Notes: generated by a model not told the origin, from the letters alone. Counted from the first letter of the stretch, positions 17,216 through 29,214 are shown. The stretch: DNA of 64,000 nucleotides from Massilia eburnea (GCF_009720745.1 NZ_WNKX01000017.1:1-64000), one strand, 5' to 3'. A program made the numbers and translations.

Positions 17216-19980
17216 GCGACAGTGGCTTCTGCAGTGGCCTGCTGGTGGAGCATGGCGTCGAAGTCGGCGGCGGGAAGGGGGCGAGCAAACAGGTAACCCT
17301 GGCCGTAGTCGCAACCGGCTGCGGCCAGCAGGTCGCGCTGTTCGGTGGTTTCTACGCCTTCTGCGATCACGCTCAGGCCAAGTTTGTGCGCCATGACGAT
17401 GATTGCGTCGGATAGCGCCATGTCGCTCGAATCCGGCGCGAGGTTGCGGGTAAAACTGCGGTCGATCTTGAGGTAATCGATGTCGAACTTTTTCAGGTAA
17501 GACAGGGACGAATAGCCGGTGCCGAAATCGTCCAGCGCCACCTGGATGCCGGCGTCACGCAGCAGCAGCAGCTTGTCGGTGACGCTGGTACTCGCGTCCA
17601 GCAACAGGCCCTCGGTGATTTCCACCACGATGCTCTCGCCGGGCACGCCCAGCTGCTGCAGGAAGGCCAGCCAGCCGGCATAGCTGCCGCGTTCGCGCTG
17701 GAATTCCATCGGCGACTGGTTCACGCTGACCTGGAAGCCGGGATGGACTTCGGCGCGCCAGCGCTTGACCCAGTGCGCCGATTCGCGCAGCACCCATTCG
17801 CCGATATCGACAATCAGGCCGCTCGATTCGGCCAGCGGGATGAATTCGAGCGGGCTGACCATGCCGCGCTGCGGGTGCTCCCAGCGGATCAGGGCCTCCG
17901 CTTTGTGCACCTTGCCGGTCTGGAGGTGCACGATGGGCTGGAAGTACAGTTTGAGCTGGTTGCCTTTCAACGCGCCGCGCAGGTCGTTGGTCAGGCGCAT
18001 GCGGTTCAGCGCCGCCACCTGCAGGGCCGGTGTGAAGTAGCTGAAACGGTTGCGGCCCGCCCCCTTGGCGGCGTACATGGCCTGGTCGGCGTGCTTCAGC
18101 AAGTCTTCCATATTGCCGGCATCGTCCGGGTAGATGGTGATGCCGATCGAAGCGGACACGAAGGCCTGCTCCTGCCCCAGCTGGAACGGCATGCGCAGGC
18201 TGTCGATGATGTGCTGGGCGATGTCTTCCACCCGGTCCACCTCCGCCAGTTCGGGCAGGATCACGGTGAATTCGTCGCCGCCCAGGCGCGACACGGTGTC
18301 CGACTGGCGCACGCAGGCGCCGATGCGGCGCGCCGCTTCCACCAGCAGCACGTCACCCTGGTGGTGGCCGAGGGTGTCGTTGACTTCCTTGAAGTGGTCA
18401 AGGTCGATGAACAGGATGGCGATGCGGGTGCCGTCACGGCGCGATTTCAAAATATCGTGCTGCAGGCGGTCGAGGAACATGCGGCGGTTCGGCAGCTGCG
18501 TCAGCGTGTCGAAGTTGGCCTGCTGCCAGATCAGCGCCTCGGTCTCCTTTTTCTCGGTGATGTCTTCGATCATGCACAGGTGGTGCGGCTGGCTCTCCGT
18601 TTCCACCGCGTTGATCGAGGCTTCCACCCAGACGATGCGGCCGTCGGGACGCATCAGTCGCGTCTCCAGCTTGAAGCCGGTGATCTGCTGCGCCGACAGC
18701 TGTGCCATCTTTTCCCGCTCCGGCGCCACGTCGTCCGGGTGGCAGATATCGAGCCAGCGGCAGTTGCGCATTTCCTGCGCCGAGCGGCCGGCAATTTCGG
18801 CGAAACGCGGATTGACGTCGCGGAACTGGCCGTCGCCCGAGTCGATCAGCGCAATGCCCATCGGCGCCGCTTCAAACATGGTGCGGAAACGCTGCTCGCC
18901 TTTGCGGATGGTTTCCTCTGCGCGCGTACGTTCGCGCGTGAGCAGCGAGAAGTGGATCGCCCCGCCCAGCACCAGCAGGCCGGCCGCCACGCCGAGTACG
19001 CGGTACAGCAAGGTCAGGTCGGAGCCGGGATCGGCGTTGTACAGGAAGCCGTTCCAGGTAGCGCCTTTCGGCATCATGCCCAGTTCCGTGTAGATGTCGG
19101 CGATGTGCTGCCAACGGTCCGGGTTCATGTAGCCGATTTCCACCAGCACCGGCTGCACCAGCGGCACCATCTGGCGCGCCTCATACAGCAAATGCATGCG
19201 GTCGTGCTGGCGCGAGTATTTGTTGAGAATCAGGTCGACGACTTCTTCCTGGTGGCTCATGGCGTACTGCCAGCCGCGCATGCTGGCGGCGCGGAAGGCG
19301 CGTACGCGGTCCGGGTGATTCTTGATTTCCGCTTCGCTGGTGAACAGGTTGTCGCCATAAAAGTCGATGCCGGCGGCGCGCGGACTGTAGATATCGTAGG
19401 GGAACCCCAGCCGGTCAAGATAATCCGGCTCATTGGTCACATAGATCGACATGGCGTCGACTTTGCCTTTTACCAGGTCGTCCGGATTGAAGCTGTGCTC
19501 CACGCGCACGAACTGGTTGGCGCCGATGCCCTCCTTGCGCAGGTAGGCGATCACCTCGTCGGCCTGGGTCAGTTCATCGGTCAGGGAGCCGATCATCGCG
19601 CGCTTGCCGATAATGCTGCGGATATCCGGCGCCGGCCCGGTCTGGCGCATCGCCAATGCATAAGGGGAATGCTGGAAGATCACGGCCAGCACCACCAGCG
19701 GCTTGCCGGACAGGCGGGCCAGCAGCAGGCTGCTGCTGCCAACCCCGTATTGGGCCCGGCCATCGACCACGGCGCGTTCCGGCTCGTTGCCGTCATTGCC
19801 CTCAAGGATCTGGACGTCCAGGCCGGCATCGCGGTAGTAGCCCTTTTCCAGGGCGGCGTAATAGCCGGCAAACTGGAACTGGTGGCTGTGCTTCAGCTGG
19901 AGTATGACGCGGTCCTGCGCCTGCGCCGATGACGCAGACAGCAGCAGAAAGACGAACAGGCCAGCCAGGAATTGGGGCAC
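17212..19980 (-). CDS. NMT1-like sensor - PAS - GGDEF - EAL cyclic-di-GMP protein
   Basis: 922 residues. A signal peptide is followed by a periplasmic domain like the NMT1/THI5 and ABC solute-binding proteins (about 24-310; HSHQFQFAGYYAALEKGYY). Next are a membrane segment (about 324-348), a PAS domain (about 360-480), a GGDEF domain with intact GGDEF at 567-571 and an I-site RxxD five residues before it, and an EAL domain with EALIR at 695-699. Both catalytic signatures are intact, so synthesis and breakdown of c-di-GMP are both possible. The periplasmic domain suggests response to a small molecule such as a pyrimidine or thiamine-precursor-like ligand; the ligand is unknown. It precedes the oleate hydratase gene on the same strand. 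Confidence 0.92.
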   Translation of the reverse strand: MPQFLAGLFVFLLLSASSAQAQDRVILQLKHSHQFQFAGYYAALEKGYYRDAGLDVQILEGNDGNEPERAVVDGRAQYGVGSSSLLLARLSGKPLVVLAVIFQHSPYALAMRQTGPAPDIRSIIGKRAMIGSLTDELTQADEVIAYLRKEGIGANQFVRVEHSFNPDDLVKGKVDAMSIYVTNEPDYLDRLGFPYDIYSPRAAGIDFYGDNLFTSEAEIKNHPDRVRAFRAASMRGWQYAMSHQEEVVDLILNKYSRQHDRMHLLYEARQMVPLVQPVLVEIGYMNPDRWQHIADIYTELGMMPKGATWNGFLYNADPGSDLTLLYRVLGVAAGLLVLGGAIHFSLLTRERTRAEETIRKGEQRFRTMFEAAPMGIALIDSGDGQFRDVNPRFAEIAGRSAQEMRNCRWLDICHPDDVAPEREKMAQLSAQQITGFKLETRLMRPDGRIVWVEASINAVETESQPHHLCMIEDITEKKETEALIWQQANFDTLTQLPNRRMFLDRLQHDILKSRRDGTRIAILFIDLDHFKEVNDTLGHHQGDVLLVEAARRIGACVRQSDTVSRLGGDEFTVILPELAEVDRVEDIAQHIIDSLRMPFQLGQEQAFVSASIGITIYPDDAGNMEDLLKHADQAMYAAKGAGRNRFSYFTPALQVAALNRMRLTNDLRGALKGNQLKLYFQPIVHLQTGKVHKAEALIRWEHPQRGMVSPLEFIPLAESSGLIVDIGEWVLRESAHWVKRWRAEVHPGFQVSVNQSPMEFQRERGSYAGWLAFLQQLGVPGESIVVEITEGLLLDASTSVTDKLLLLRDAGIQVALDDFGTGYSSLSYLKKFDIDYLKIDRSFTRNLAPDSSDMALSDAIIVMAHKLGLSVIAEGVETTEQRDLLAAAGCDYGQGYLFARPLPAADFDAMLHQQATAEATVA

Positions 19981-20121
19981 GTTTTTTCCGGATACAAAGT
20001 TGGCGGGGTCTACCTGCCGATTGTATCCGCTTCACAGCGCGCAGCGCGCCGAGTGTGGCATTCCTGCTGCAAAATCCTATGGAAATGCAGCAGGTGATAG
20101 CACATTAGTGATTACTGGCGG

Positions 20122-22431
<2,310 letters not shown>

Positions 22432-22540
22432 CCCGGCATTGTACCGGAAATCACCGGTTAGCGCCCGCTTCGGCTTGCAAAAATCCTTTAAGTTTCAGTA
22501 ACTTGTGACGTTCCAGCAAGGTGTTTTGGGCAAATACTCA

Positions 22541-22568
22541 TTGAACATCGTGCCATTTTTGCTATAAC
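22541..22568 (+). promoter_or_regulatory. sigma-70 type promoter of the DUF1269 gene
   Basis: TTGAAC (22541-22546), a 16-bp spacer and TATAAC (22563-22568), about 32 bp before the chosen start codon at 22601. Confidence 0.55.
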
Positions 22569-22600
22569 GGGTATACAACGTCTTCCATGGAGTGAAAATC

Positions 22601-23113
22601 ATGCGACGCAGACTGTACTACATGCTTCCCAATGTAAAAGCCGCCCGCGCAGAACTGGACGAACTGCTGCTGGCACGCATCGAAGAACGGCATATCCACT
22701 TCATGGCCAAAGAGGGCACCCTGCCCGATGACATGCCAGATTGCAATTTCCTGCTGCGAACGGACCTGGTCCACGGCGCCAAGCTGGGGATCGCCATTGG
22801 CGGGATTGTGGGACTGTGCGCCGGTGTCTTCCTGGTTGCTTTCCCACCCGAAGGACTGACCCTGCGTACCATGACCATTTTGCTGGTCATGCTGGGCGGT
22901 GCACTGTTCGGCGGCTGGGCCAGCGGCATGAATGCGGCGGCGGTGCCCAACAAGAAGCTGGATCAGTATTCAGAGCGTATTGAACAAGGTCAGGTCCTGA
23001 TGATGGTAGACGTGCCGGTGCGGCGCATGAAGGAGATCGAGGAAATGATCGCCAAACGTCATCCTGACTTCAACTTTGGCGGTGAAGAACCGCCCATGCT
23101 GGCCTTCCCATAA
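22601..23113 (+). CDS. DUF1269-family membrane protein
   Basis: About 170 residues. The N-terminal third is soluble and basic to acidic (NVKAARAELDELLLARIEER). Two closely spaced hydrophobic segments follow (about 62-84 and 87-108, glycine-rich), then a soluble C-terminal part with the family-typical VDVPVRRMKEIEEMIAKRHP. It is likely an inner-membrane protein; role unknown, though DUF1269 proteins have been linked to stress responses. The ATG at 22601 was chosen over GTG 22592 because GGAGTG sits 6 bases before it. A strong terminator follows. Confidence 0.75.
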   Translation: MRRRLYYMLPNVKAARAELDELLLARIEERHIHFMAKEGTLPDDMPDCNFLLRTDLVHGAKLGIAIGGIVGLCAGVFLVAFPPEGLTLRTMTILLVMLGGALFGGWASGMNAAAVPNKKLDQYSERIEQGQVLMMVDVPVRRMKEIEEMIAKRHPDFNFGGEEPPMLAFP

Positions 23114-23168
23114 GGCTAGCCTCCCGGGGGCCGGCCGGACAGCCGGTAATACCCCGGGTTCCATTCCG

Positions 23169-23192
23169 AAAGCGGGCTGCGGCCCGCTTTTT
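23169..23192 (+). terminator. intrinsic terminator of the DUF1269 gene
   Basis: AGCGGGC and GCCCGCT arms with a 4-nt loop followed by TTTTT. The T-tract runs into the stop codon of the convergent DUF4404 gene. Confidence 0.88.
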
Positions 23193-23463
23193 AAATGCCC
23201 ATATTGCCCAGAATACGGGTCAGTTCGCGCAAGGTCGGCTCGAGCGCCGGATGCTTTGCCGCGAACTGCGCCGTGATTTCCTGCGTGCGTTCGGCCAGGC
23301 CGTAGGTGCTGGTGCCGCCCTCCGGCTCGGCCGGCTGGTCGAGGATTTGCTTGATGTCGCTATCGAGCTGGCGCAACAGGACCATCAATTCGTCATCGAC
23401 CGGGCCGTGGTGTGCCAGAGAGGCGTGCAATTGGCGGAGAGTCTCCTTCAGCTTGGTGTCCAT
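23191..23463 (-). CDS. DUF4404 family protein
   Basis: A 90-residue small soluble helical protein. It starts MDTKLKETLRQLHASL and contains a central acidic region (QLDSDIKQIL) and a C-terminal helix (LRELTRILGNMGI), which fits the DUF4404 family. The start is ATG 23463 with AAAGGAAT before it; upstream in-frame codons were discarded. It lies 60 bp upstream of the M3 peptidase stop region's partner gene on the same strand (the peptidase ends at 23524), so it may be co-transcribed behind that gene. Function unknown. Confidence 0.7.
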   Translation of the reverse strand: MDTKLKETLRQLHASLAHHGPVDDELMVLLRQLDSDIKQILDQPAEPEGGTSTYGLAERTQEITAQFAAKHPALEPTLRELTRILGNMGI

Positions 23464-23523
23464 GATTCCTTTCCCCGTTGAAGTGGCTATGCCTTCTTTA
23501 TACACCCATCTGGCGCGAGGCGC

Positions 23524-25638
23524 TTAGTTGGCTTTCAAGCCGCGGCGCTCGAGCAGCGGTTCGATGCGTGCATCGCGGCCGCGGAACTCGCGGTACATCT
23601 GCATCGCATCCATGGTGCCGCCTTTGGACAGCAGGGCCTTGCGGAAGTGATCGCCATTCTTGCGCAGCATGCCGCCGTTTTCGGTGAACCATTCGACGGT
23701 GTCCGCGTCCAGCTTCTCCGACCACAGGTAGCCGTAATAGCCGGCCGAGTAGCCGCCGGCGAACACGTGCGAGAAGTAGGTGGTGCGGTAACGCGGCGGC
23801 ACCGGTGCGAAATCGATGCCGGCGTCTTTCAGCACGGAAGACTCGAAGCCCAGCACGTCGGTCGGGATCTTGTCTGCCGGCAGCTGGTGCCAGCGCTGAT
23901 CCAGGATCGAGGCCGCCAGGTATTCGGTGGTGCGGAAGCCTTCGTTGAACTTGGCCGATGCCTGCACCTTCTCCAGCAACTCCTTCGGCATGGGCGCGCC
24001 GGTCTGGTAATGCTTGGCATAGTTGTTCAGCACTTCCGGCCAGGCCATCCACATTTCGTTGACCTGCGACGGGAATTCCACGAAGTCGCGCGGCACGCGG
24101 GTGCCCGCAAAGCGCGGGTACTTCACGTGGGAGAACATGCCGTGCAGCGCGTGGCCGAATTCGTGGAACAGGGTGCGCGCTTCGTCGTATGTCAGCAGGG
24201 TCGGCTCGCCGGCTGCAGGCTTGGGAATGTTCAGGTGGTTCGCCACCACCGGCTTGGTGCCCAGCAGCGTGGACTGCGACACATAGGCATTCATCCATGC
24301 CCCGCCACGCTTGTTGCTGCGCGCGTAGAAATCGCCCAGGAAGATCGCCAGCTGTTTGCCGTCGGCATCGAACACGTCGAACACGCGCACGTCCGGCTGG
24401 TACACCGGCAGGTCCTTGCGCTCCTTGAAGGTGATGCCGTACACCTTGTTGGCAGCATAGAAGACGCCGTTCTGCAGCACGTTATCCAGTTCGAAGTAAG
24501 GTTTCAGCTGGTTCTGGTCGAAGGCGTAGCGTTCCTGGCGCACTTTGTCGGTGTAGAAGGCCCAGTCCTGCGCGGCGTTGGCGAAACCGCCCTTCTCCGC
24601 ATCGATCACGGCCTGGATGTCGGCCGATTCCTTGCGTGCGTTGTTGACGGCCGGCTTCACCAGCTCGCCCAGCAGCTTGTTGACGGCGTCGGTGTCGTGC
24701 GCGGTCTGGTCTTCCAGCTGGTAAGCGGCGTGCGATGGATAGCCAAGCAGGGCGGCGCGTTCGGCGCGCAGCTTGGCGATCTTCAGCACCACTTCCCGGT
24801 TGTCGAAATCGCCCCCATGGCTGCCGCGCGCCAGCGAGGTGGCCAGCAGGCGCTCACGGGTCGTACGGTTGGTCAGCACTTCCAGCGGCGCCTGGCCGGT
24901 AGTGTTGGCGATGGCGATCAGGAATTTGCCTTCCATGCCTTTGGCTTTGGCGGCGGCGGCCGCGGCGTCGATCGCCTTGTCGGACATGCCGGCCAGTTCT
25001 TCGCGCGTATCGACCACCAGTGCGGAAGCGTTGGCTTCCTTCAGCACGTTCTGGCTGAAGGTGGTGGACAGGGCGGCCAGCTGCGCGTTGTAGGCTTTCA
25101 GCTTTTCCTTGTCGGCGGCGGACAGCTTGGCGCCCGCGCGCACGAAGTCGGTGTGGTAGCGTTCCAGCAGGCGTTTGGACTCCGGATCCAGCTTCAGCTT
25201 GTCGCGCTTGTCGTACAGGGCCTTGATGCGCGCGTACAGTTTTTCATTGAGGCGGATCGCATCGCTGTGGGCGGACAGCTTTGGCGCCAGTTCGCGGTTC
25301 AGCGCTTCGAAATCGTCATTGGTGTTGGCGCCGGACAGGTTGCCGAACACGGAGCTGACGCGGTCCAGCAGGCGGCCGGAACGCTCCATCGCCACGATGG
25401 TGTTCTCGAATGTCGGCGCGGCCTTGTTGTTGGCGATCCTGGCGATTTCCCCCGCCTGTTCCTTCATGCCTTCCTCGTAGGCAGGGCCGTAATCCGCGTT
25501 CTTGATTTTGTCGAATGCCGGATAGTTCAGCGGCAGCCTGGACTCTTGCGCAAACGGATTGGATGCCGGCAGGGCGGCGTTGGCGGCACCGGCTACTGCC
25601 AGGCTGGCAGCGATGACCAACAATTTGGGACGGAACAT
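23524..25638 (-). CDS. exported M3-family metallopeptidase (peptidyl-dipeptidase Dcp-like)
   Basis: A 704-residue zinc peptidase with a signal peptide (cut probably after ANA, about residue 20). The zinc-binding HEFGH is at 492-496 and the third ligand glutamate lies about 25-30 residues later. The FSHVFAGGYSAGYYGYLWSE region near the C-terminus forms the substrate-binding loop of M3A enzymes. Dcp removes C-terminal dipeptides from short peptides; the exported version should work in the periplasm. The start is ATG 25638 with ACAGGAGAG just before it, not the longer in-frame extension. A small DUF4404 gene follows. Confidence 0.92.
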   Translation of the reverse strand: MFRPKLLVIAASLAVAGAANAALPASNPFAQESRLPLNYPAFDKIKNADYGPAYEEGMKEQAGEIARIANNKAAPTFENTIVAMERSGRLLDRVSSVFGNLSGANTNDDFEALNRELAPKLSAHSDAIRLNEKLYARIKALYDKRDKLKLDPESKRLLERYHTDFVRAGAKLSAADKEKLKAYNAQLAALSTTFSQNVLKEANASALVVDTREELAGMSDKAIDAAAAAAKAKGMEGKFLIAIANTTGQAPLEVLTNRTTRERLLATSLARGSHGGDFDNREVVLKIAKLRAERAALLGYPSHAAYQLEDQTAHDTDAVNKLLGELVKPAVNNARKESADIQAVIDAEKGGFANAAQDWAFYTDKVRQERYAFDQNQLKPYFELDNVLQNGVFYAANKVYGITFKERKDLPVYQPDVRVFDVFDADGKQLAIFLGDFYARSNKRGGAWMNAYVSQSTLLGTKPVVANHLNIPKPAAGEPTLLTYDEARTLFHEFGHALHGMFSHVKYPRFAGTRVPRDFVEFPSQVNEMWMAWPEVLNNYAKHYQTGAPMPKELLEKVQASAKFNEGFRTTEYLAASILDQRWHQLPADKIPTDVLGFESSVLKDAGIDFAPVPPRYRTTYFSHVFAGGYSAGYYGYLWSEKLDADTVEWFTENGGMLRKNGDHFRKALLSKGGTMDAMQMYREFRGRDARIEPLLERRGLKAN

Positions 25639-25766
25639 TCTCTCTCCTGTTTTGTAATGTTTCGAGGCGCACGATGATAGCAACCTTGCCGCGCAAAGTC
25701 ATGTTGCACTGCGCCGCATTTGCTGTCATTCTTTCTGACCCGCAGTGCCAAAAATTGGAGAGCGTT

Positions 25767-26432
25767 ATGAAAGTAATAGCTTGCCTTGCACTCGCAGTGT
25801 GCAGCGCCTCGCCTTTCGCGGCCAAGGCCGCCGTGATCGACTTTGAAGACTTGCCGCACCTGGCCTACTTTGAGTTTTCATCCGAGCTGTCGCATGGCTA
25901 CCAGATCACCCATGGCGGAAGCGGCATTGACCCTTTCGCCTATGTCGTGGGCCCTGCTGGCGAGGATGCCTTGAAGTATTCCGGCGATGGCACCAAGCGC
26001 CTGGTGACCTTCAATACATCCACCATTACCGTCAGCCGTCCCGATGGCGGCGCCTTTGATTTTCTTCAGTTTGATGGCGGCGAGAGCTGGCTGGATATGC
26101 CCCACGTCTGGGCGCGCCAGATCCAGGTGCTTGGGCAACTGGAGACTGGCGGCACGGTCTCGAAAATATTCAACCTGGATTTGTTCAAGGATCCGCAAAA
26201 GGGGATGCAGCAATTCCTGCTCGACGACCGCTTTCGCAACTTGATGTCGGTGACTTTTTCCGGCCTGGGGGCGACTGGCGGCGGACCTGAATTCTCGCTC
26301 GATAACCTCGTGGTGCAGCCGGACCTTGTGCAGCTCAATGCACCGTCCGGCCTGTGGCTTGCGGGCGCGGGATTAGCCGCTTTGGCCTTCACCCGCCGGC
26401 GGCAAATCAATAGTGGGGCGGCGGCTCGTTGA
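25767..26432 (+). CDS. exported protein with PEP-CTERM-like sorting tail
   Basis: 221 residues: a signal peptide (about 1-23, ending in AKAA), a beta-rich body with a DFEDLP opening and no recognised catalytic motif, and a C-terminal APSGLWLAGAGLAALAF-TRRR tail. A hydrophobic helix followed by an arginine cluster is the layout of PEP-CTERM exosortase substrates, but the PEP signature itself is replaced by NAPSG, so this is a variant or a degenerate case. The start is ATG 25767 with GGAGAG upstream. Its last 26 bp overlap slyX, which is convergent. Confidence 0.7.
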   Translation: MKVIACLALAVCSASPFAAKAAVIDFEDLPHLAYFEFSSELSHGYQITHGGSGIDPFAYVVGPAGEDALKYSGDGTKRLVTFNTSTITVSRPDGGAFDFLQFDGGESWLDMPHVWARQIQVLGQLETGGTVSKIFNLDLFKDPQKGMQQFLLDDRFRNLMSVTFSGLGATGGGPEFSLDNLVVQPDLVQLNAPSGLWLAGAGLAALAFTRRRQINSGAAAR

Positions 26433-26610
26433 GCGGAGTCTGGTTGGCTTGCGAGGTGGTGCGGACGCGTTCTGCCAGCGCCACCAGCATGGCCTCCAGC
26501 TGGTCGATCTGCTTCTGTTGTTCGTAGACGCGCTGGTTCAGCGACTCCACCAGGTCTTCCTGGTGCGCCAATTTGATTTCAATATCGATGAAACGGTCTT
26601 CGCTGCTCAC
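26407..26610 (-). CDS. slyX: SlyX family protein
   Basis: A 67-residue coiled-coil protein with the family pattern IDIEIKLAHQEDLVESLN, a heptad-rich QQKQIDQLEAML region and the typical ending EPPPHY. GTG 26610 follows GGCAGGAGCAGGCT, a good binding site. SlyX proteins are common in proteobacteria but their role is unclear. It overlaps a convergent exported-protein gene by 26 bp at its 3' end and follows a cache-domain gene on the same strand. Confidence 0.88.
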   Translation of the reverse strand: MSSEDRFIDIEIKLAHQEDLVESLNQRVYEQQKQIDQLEAMLVALAERVRTTSQANQTPLNEPPPHY

Positions 26611-26645
26611 AGCCTGCTCCTGCCACGGGTAAAGCAGGCATTTTA

Positions 26646-27098
26646 CTATTTCAGGTAGACGCCACCGCAAAGGATGATGTCTTCCTCCGGCACGCAATAC
26701 ATGGTTTTGGGTTCGATCTTGCCGGTGACGGGGTTGTTGAATTTGTAGTCCTGCCAGAAGGGGACTTTTTTCTTCGCCATCTCGACGCGTTCCTTGACGA
26801 AAGGTTTACCGTCGACGTCCTTCAATTCAATCAGGTTCTTGCCGATCATCTTGGCATTGGCGCCGTGCGCACGCACGACGCCGTCGTTGCCGTAGACGAC
26901 CAGGTACAGGTCACGGTCGCTGAACGGGCCATCCTTCTTGTTGATTTCAGCGAAGGTCTTTTCGCGGCCGTTGGCCTTCAGGTATGCCTGGGCTTTTTTG
27001 ACCATTGCCTCGGCTTCAGGTTTGGTCACGACATCGGCAGCGCAGACGATTGGTGCCTCACCCAGCAGGGCGGCGAGCAGGAAAATGCGAGCTAACAT
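26646..27098 (-). CDS. periplasmic single-cache domain protein
   Basis: 150 residues with a signal peptide (cut near VCA, about residue 20). The rest is a single cache-type sensor domain (about 25-150), recognisable from NGREKTFAEINKKDGPFSDRDLYLVVYGNDG, quoted here in part, and from GKNLIELKDVDGKPFVK. Such stand-alone domains are usually periplasmic ligand-binding proteins related to chemoreceptor sensors. The start is ATG 27098 with AGGAGG upstream. The neighbours (Rep helicase upstream, slyX downstream) do not suggest a partner. Confidence 0.8.
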   Translation of the reverse strand: MLARIFLLAALLGEAPIVCAADVVTKPEAEAMVKKAQAYLKANGREKTFAEINKKDGPFSDRDLYLVVYGNDGVVRAHGANAKMIGKNLIELKDVDGKPFVKERVEMAKKKVPFWQDYKFNNPVTGKIEPKTMYCVPEEDIILCGGVYLK

Positions 27099-27141
27099 GG
27101 GAGCCTCCTGTCCTAAGGAAGAGTTCCCATGCTAGCACCAA

Positions 27142-29214
27142 TCATGCCGGGTTAATGTCGCGTGGAGCCGACAACAATTCCTTCATGCGCGCCAGGCGTT
27201 CGCGCGGCGACAGGACTTCCGATTCAGTCGGCGGGGCGGTTCCTACGTCGAGCGCCATCTCGGCGATGAAGCGCGATACGTCGCACTGCACATGTTCGCC
27301 GCCGCGCTTGCGCTTCTTGCACCAGGTGAGCTGCAGGGTGCGCTGGGCACGCGTGATCCCGACATACATCAGGCGCCGCTCTTCTTCGATGCGCTGCGCC
27401 AGCAATTCGACCGGTGCGTCCGGATCGCCCTTGTGCGGCAGGATGCCTTCTTCCACGCCGACCAGAAAGACATGCGGATACTCCAGGCCCTTCGATGCGT
27501 GCAGGGTCGACATGCGGATCGCGTCCGGCTCCTCGTCCTTCCCGTCGAGCATGGACATCAGGGCTACCATCTGCGTCAGCTCCAGCACGTTCTTTTCTTC
27601 GCCATCGCGGTCCTTGCCGCCGCGGCCGCGGTCCTTCAGCCAGTTGACGAAGTCCATCACGTTTTCCCACTTGGCCTGCGCCGCCCTTTCTTCGAAAGCG
27701 TCGTACAGGTAGTGCTCGTAGTGCATGCCTTCCATCAGGTCGTCCAGCACCTGCGCCGCGTTGTCGCCGCTGCCGGAAGGGCCGGGACGCGTGGCGCGCG
27801 ATTCCAGTTCGAGGATGAAGTTGCAGAAGTCCTGCAGGGGCTTCAGCTGGCGGTCGTTCAGCACCGCTTCGATACCGCCTTTGAACACGGCCTCGAACAG
27901 CGAGCATTGCCACTTGCCTGAGAATGAGCCCAGCGCTTCCAGCGTCGACTGGCCGATGCCGCGGCGCGGGGTGGTCGCTGCACGGATGAAGGCGGGATCG
28001 TCGTCCGGATTGGCCATCAGGCGCAGGTAGGCCATGATGTCCTTGATCTCCGCCTTGTCGAAGAAACTCTGGCCGCCGGAAATCGTGTACGGGATGCGCT
28101 GCGTGCGCAAGGCCTGCTCGATCACGCGCGCCTGGTGGTTGCCGCGATACAGGATCGCATAATCCGCCCACTTGTTCTTGCGCTCGAAGTGGTCGGCCGA
28201 AATCATGATCGCGACCTGCTCCGCCTCCTGCTCCTCGTTCGGCATCGAGTGCACCTTGATCGGCTCACCAATGCCCAGTTCCGACCACAGCGATTTCTCG
28301 AACAGTTTCGGATTGTTCTGGATCACGGCATTGGCCGCCTGCAGGATGCGGGTGGTGGAGCGGTAGTTCTGTTCCAGCTTGATCAGGCGCAGGTCGGGGA
28401 AGTCGACCTGCAGCAGCGCCAGGTTTTCCATGGTGGCGCCGCGCCAGCCGTAGATCGCCTGGTCGTCGTCGCCCACGGCGGTGAACATCGGCTTCTTGCC
28501 CAGGCCCGTCACCATCAGTTTCACCAGTTCGTACTGGCAAGTGTTGGTGTCCTGGTACTCGTCGATCATCAGGTAGCGCAGGCGGCGCTGCCACTTGTCG
28601 CGCACCGTGTCGTGGTTGCGGAACAGCTCCACCGGCAGGCGGATCAAGTCATCGAAATCGACCGCCTGGTAGGCGGCCAGGGTCGCGATATAGCTGCCGT
28701 AGATGCGCGCCGATTGCGCCTCGTCTTCGGTCTGCGCCTGTTTCAGTGCTTCCTCCGGCGTCACCAGGCCGTTCTTCCACAGCGAGATGTCGTTCTGGAT
28801 GCGGCGGATCAGGTTCTTGTCGGTGGTGATGGCCAGATCCTGGACCAGCGAATAGCAATCGTCGCTGTCCATGATTGAAAAACGGTCTTTCAGCCCCAGA
28901 TGGTTACATTCCTGGCGCAGGATGCGCACGCCGAGCGAGTGGAAAGTACAGACGGTCAGCAGCTTGGCCTGGCGCGGCTGCTTGAGCATCTTGCCGACGC
29001 GCTCCTGCATTTCGAGCGCAGCCTTGTTGGTAAACGTGAGCGCGGCGATCGTGCGCGGGTCATAGCCGCGATCCTCGATCATATGGGTAATTTTTTGCGT
29101 AATGACGCGTGTCTTGCCCGAACCGGCGCCCGCCAGTACCAGGGCCGGGCCGTCGAGATAGAGCACGGCCTCGCTCTGGGGCCCGTTAAGGCCGAACTGG
29201 GGTGCATTGGACAT
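27142..29214 (-). CDS. rep: ATP-dependent DNA helicase Rep (UvrD/Rep superfamily 1)
   Basis: A 690-residue SF1A 3'-5' helicase. Motif I is AGAGSGKT (about 28-35); DEYQDTN is motif II, VGDDDQAIYGWRGA motif III, LEQNYRST motif IV, and TLHASKGLEYPHVF motif V, all intact. Rep helps replication forks pass protein blocks and acts in restart together with PriA, whose gene is 3 kb away. The length agrees with E. coli Rep (673). The start is ATG 29214 and the SRPBCC-like gene diverges 58 bp away. Confidence 0.92.
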   Translation of the reverse strand: MSNAPQFGLNGPQSEAVLYLDGPALVLAGAGSGKTRVITQKITHMIEDRGYDPRTIAALTFTNKAALEMQERVGKMLKQPRQAKLLTVCTFHSLGVRILRQECNHLGLKDRFSIMDSDDCYSLVQDLAITTDKNLIRRIQNDISLWKNGLVTPEEALKQAQTEDEAQSARIYGSYIATLAAYQAVDFDDLIRLPVELFRNHDTVRDKWQRRLRYLMIDEYQDTNTCQYELVKLMVTGLGKKPMFTAVGDDDQAIYGWRGATMENLALLQVDFPDLRLIKLEQNYRSTTRILQAANAVIQNNPKLFEKSLWSELGIGEPIKVHSMPNEEQEAEQVAIMISADHFERKNKWADYAILYRGNHQARVIEQALRTQRIPYTISGGQSFFDKAEIKDIMAYLRLMANPDDDPAFIRAATTPRRGIGQSTLEALGSFSGKWQCSLFEAVFKGGIEAVLNDRQLKPLQDFCNFILELESRATRPGPSGSGDNAAQVLDDLMEGMHYEHYLYDAFEERAAQAKWENVMDFVNWLKDRGRGGKDRDGEEKNVLELTQMVALMSMLDGKDEEPDAIRMSTLHASKGLEYPHVFLVGVEEGILPHKGDPDAPVELLAQRIEEERRLMYVGITRAQRTLQLTWCKKRKRGGEHVQCDVSRFIAEMALDVGTAPPTESEVLSPRERLARMKELLSAPRDINPA

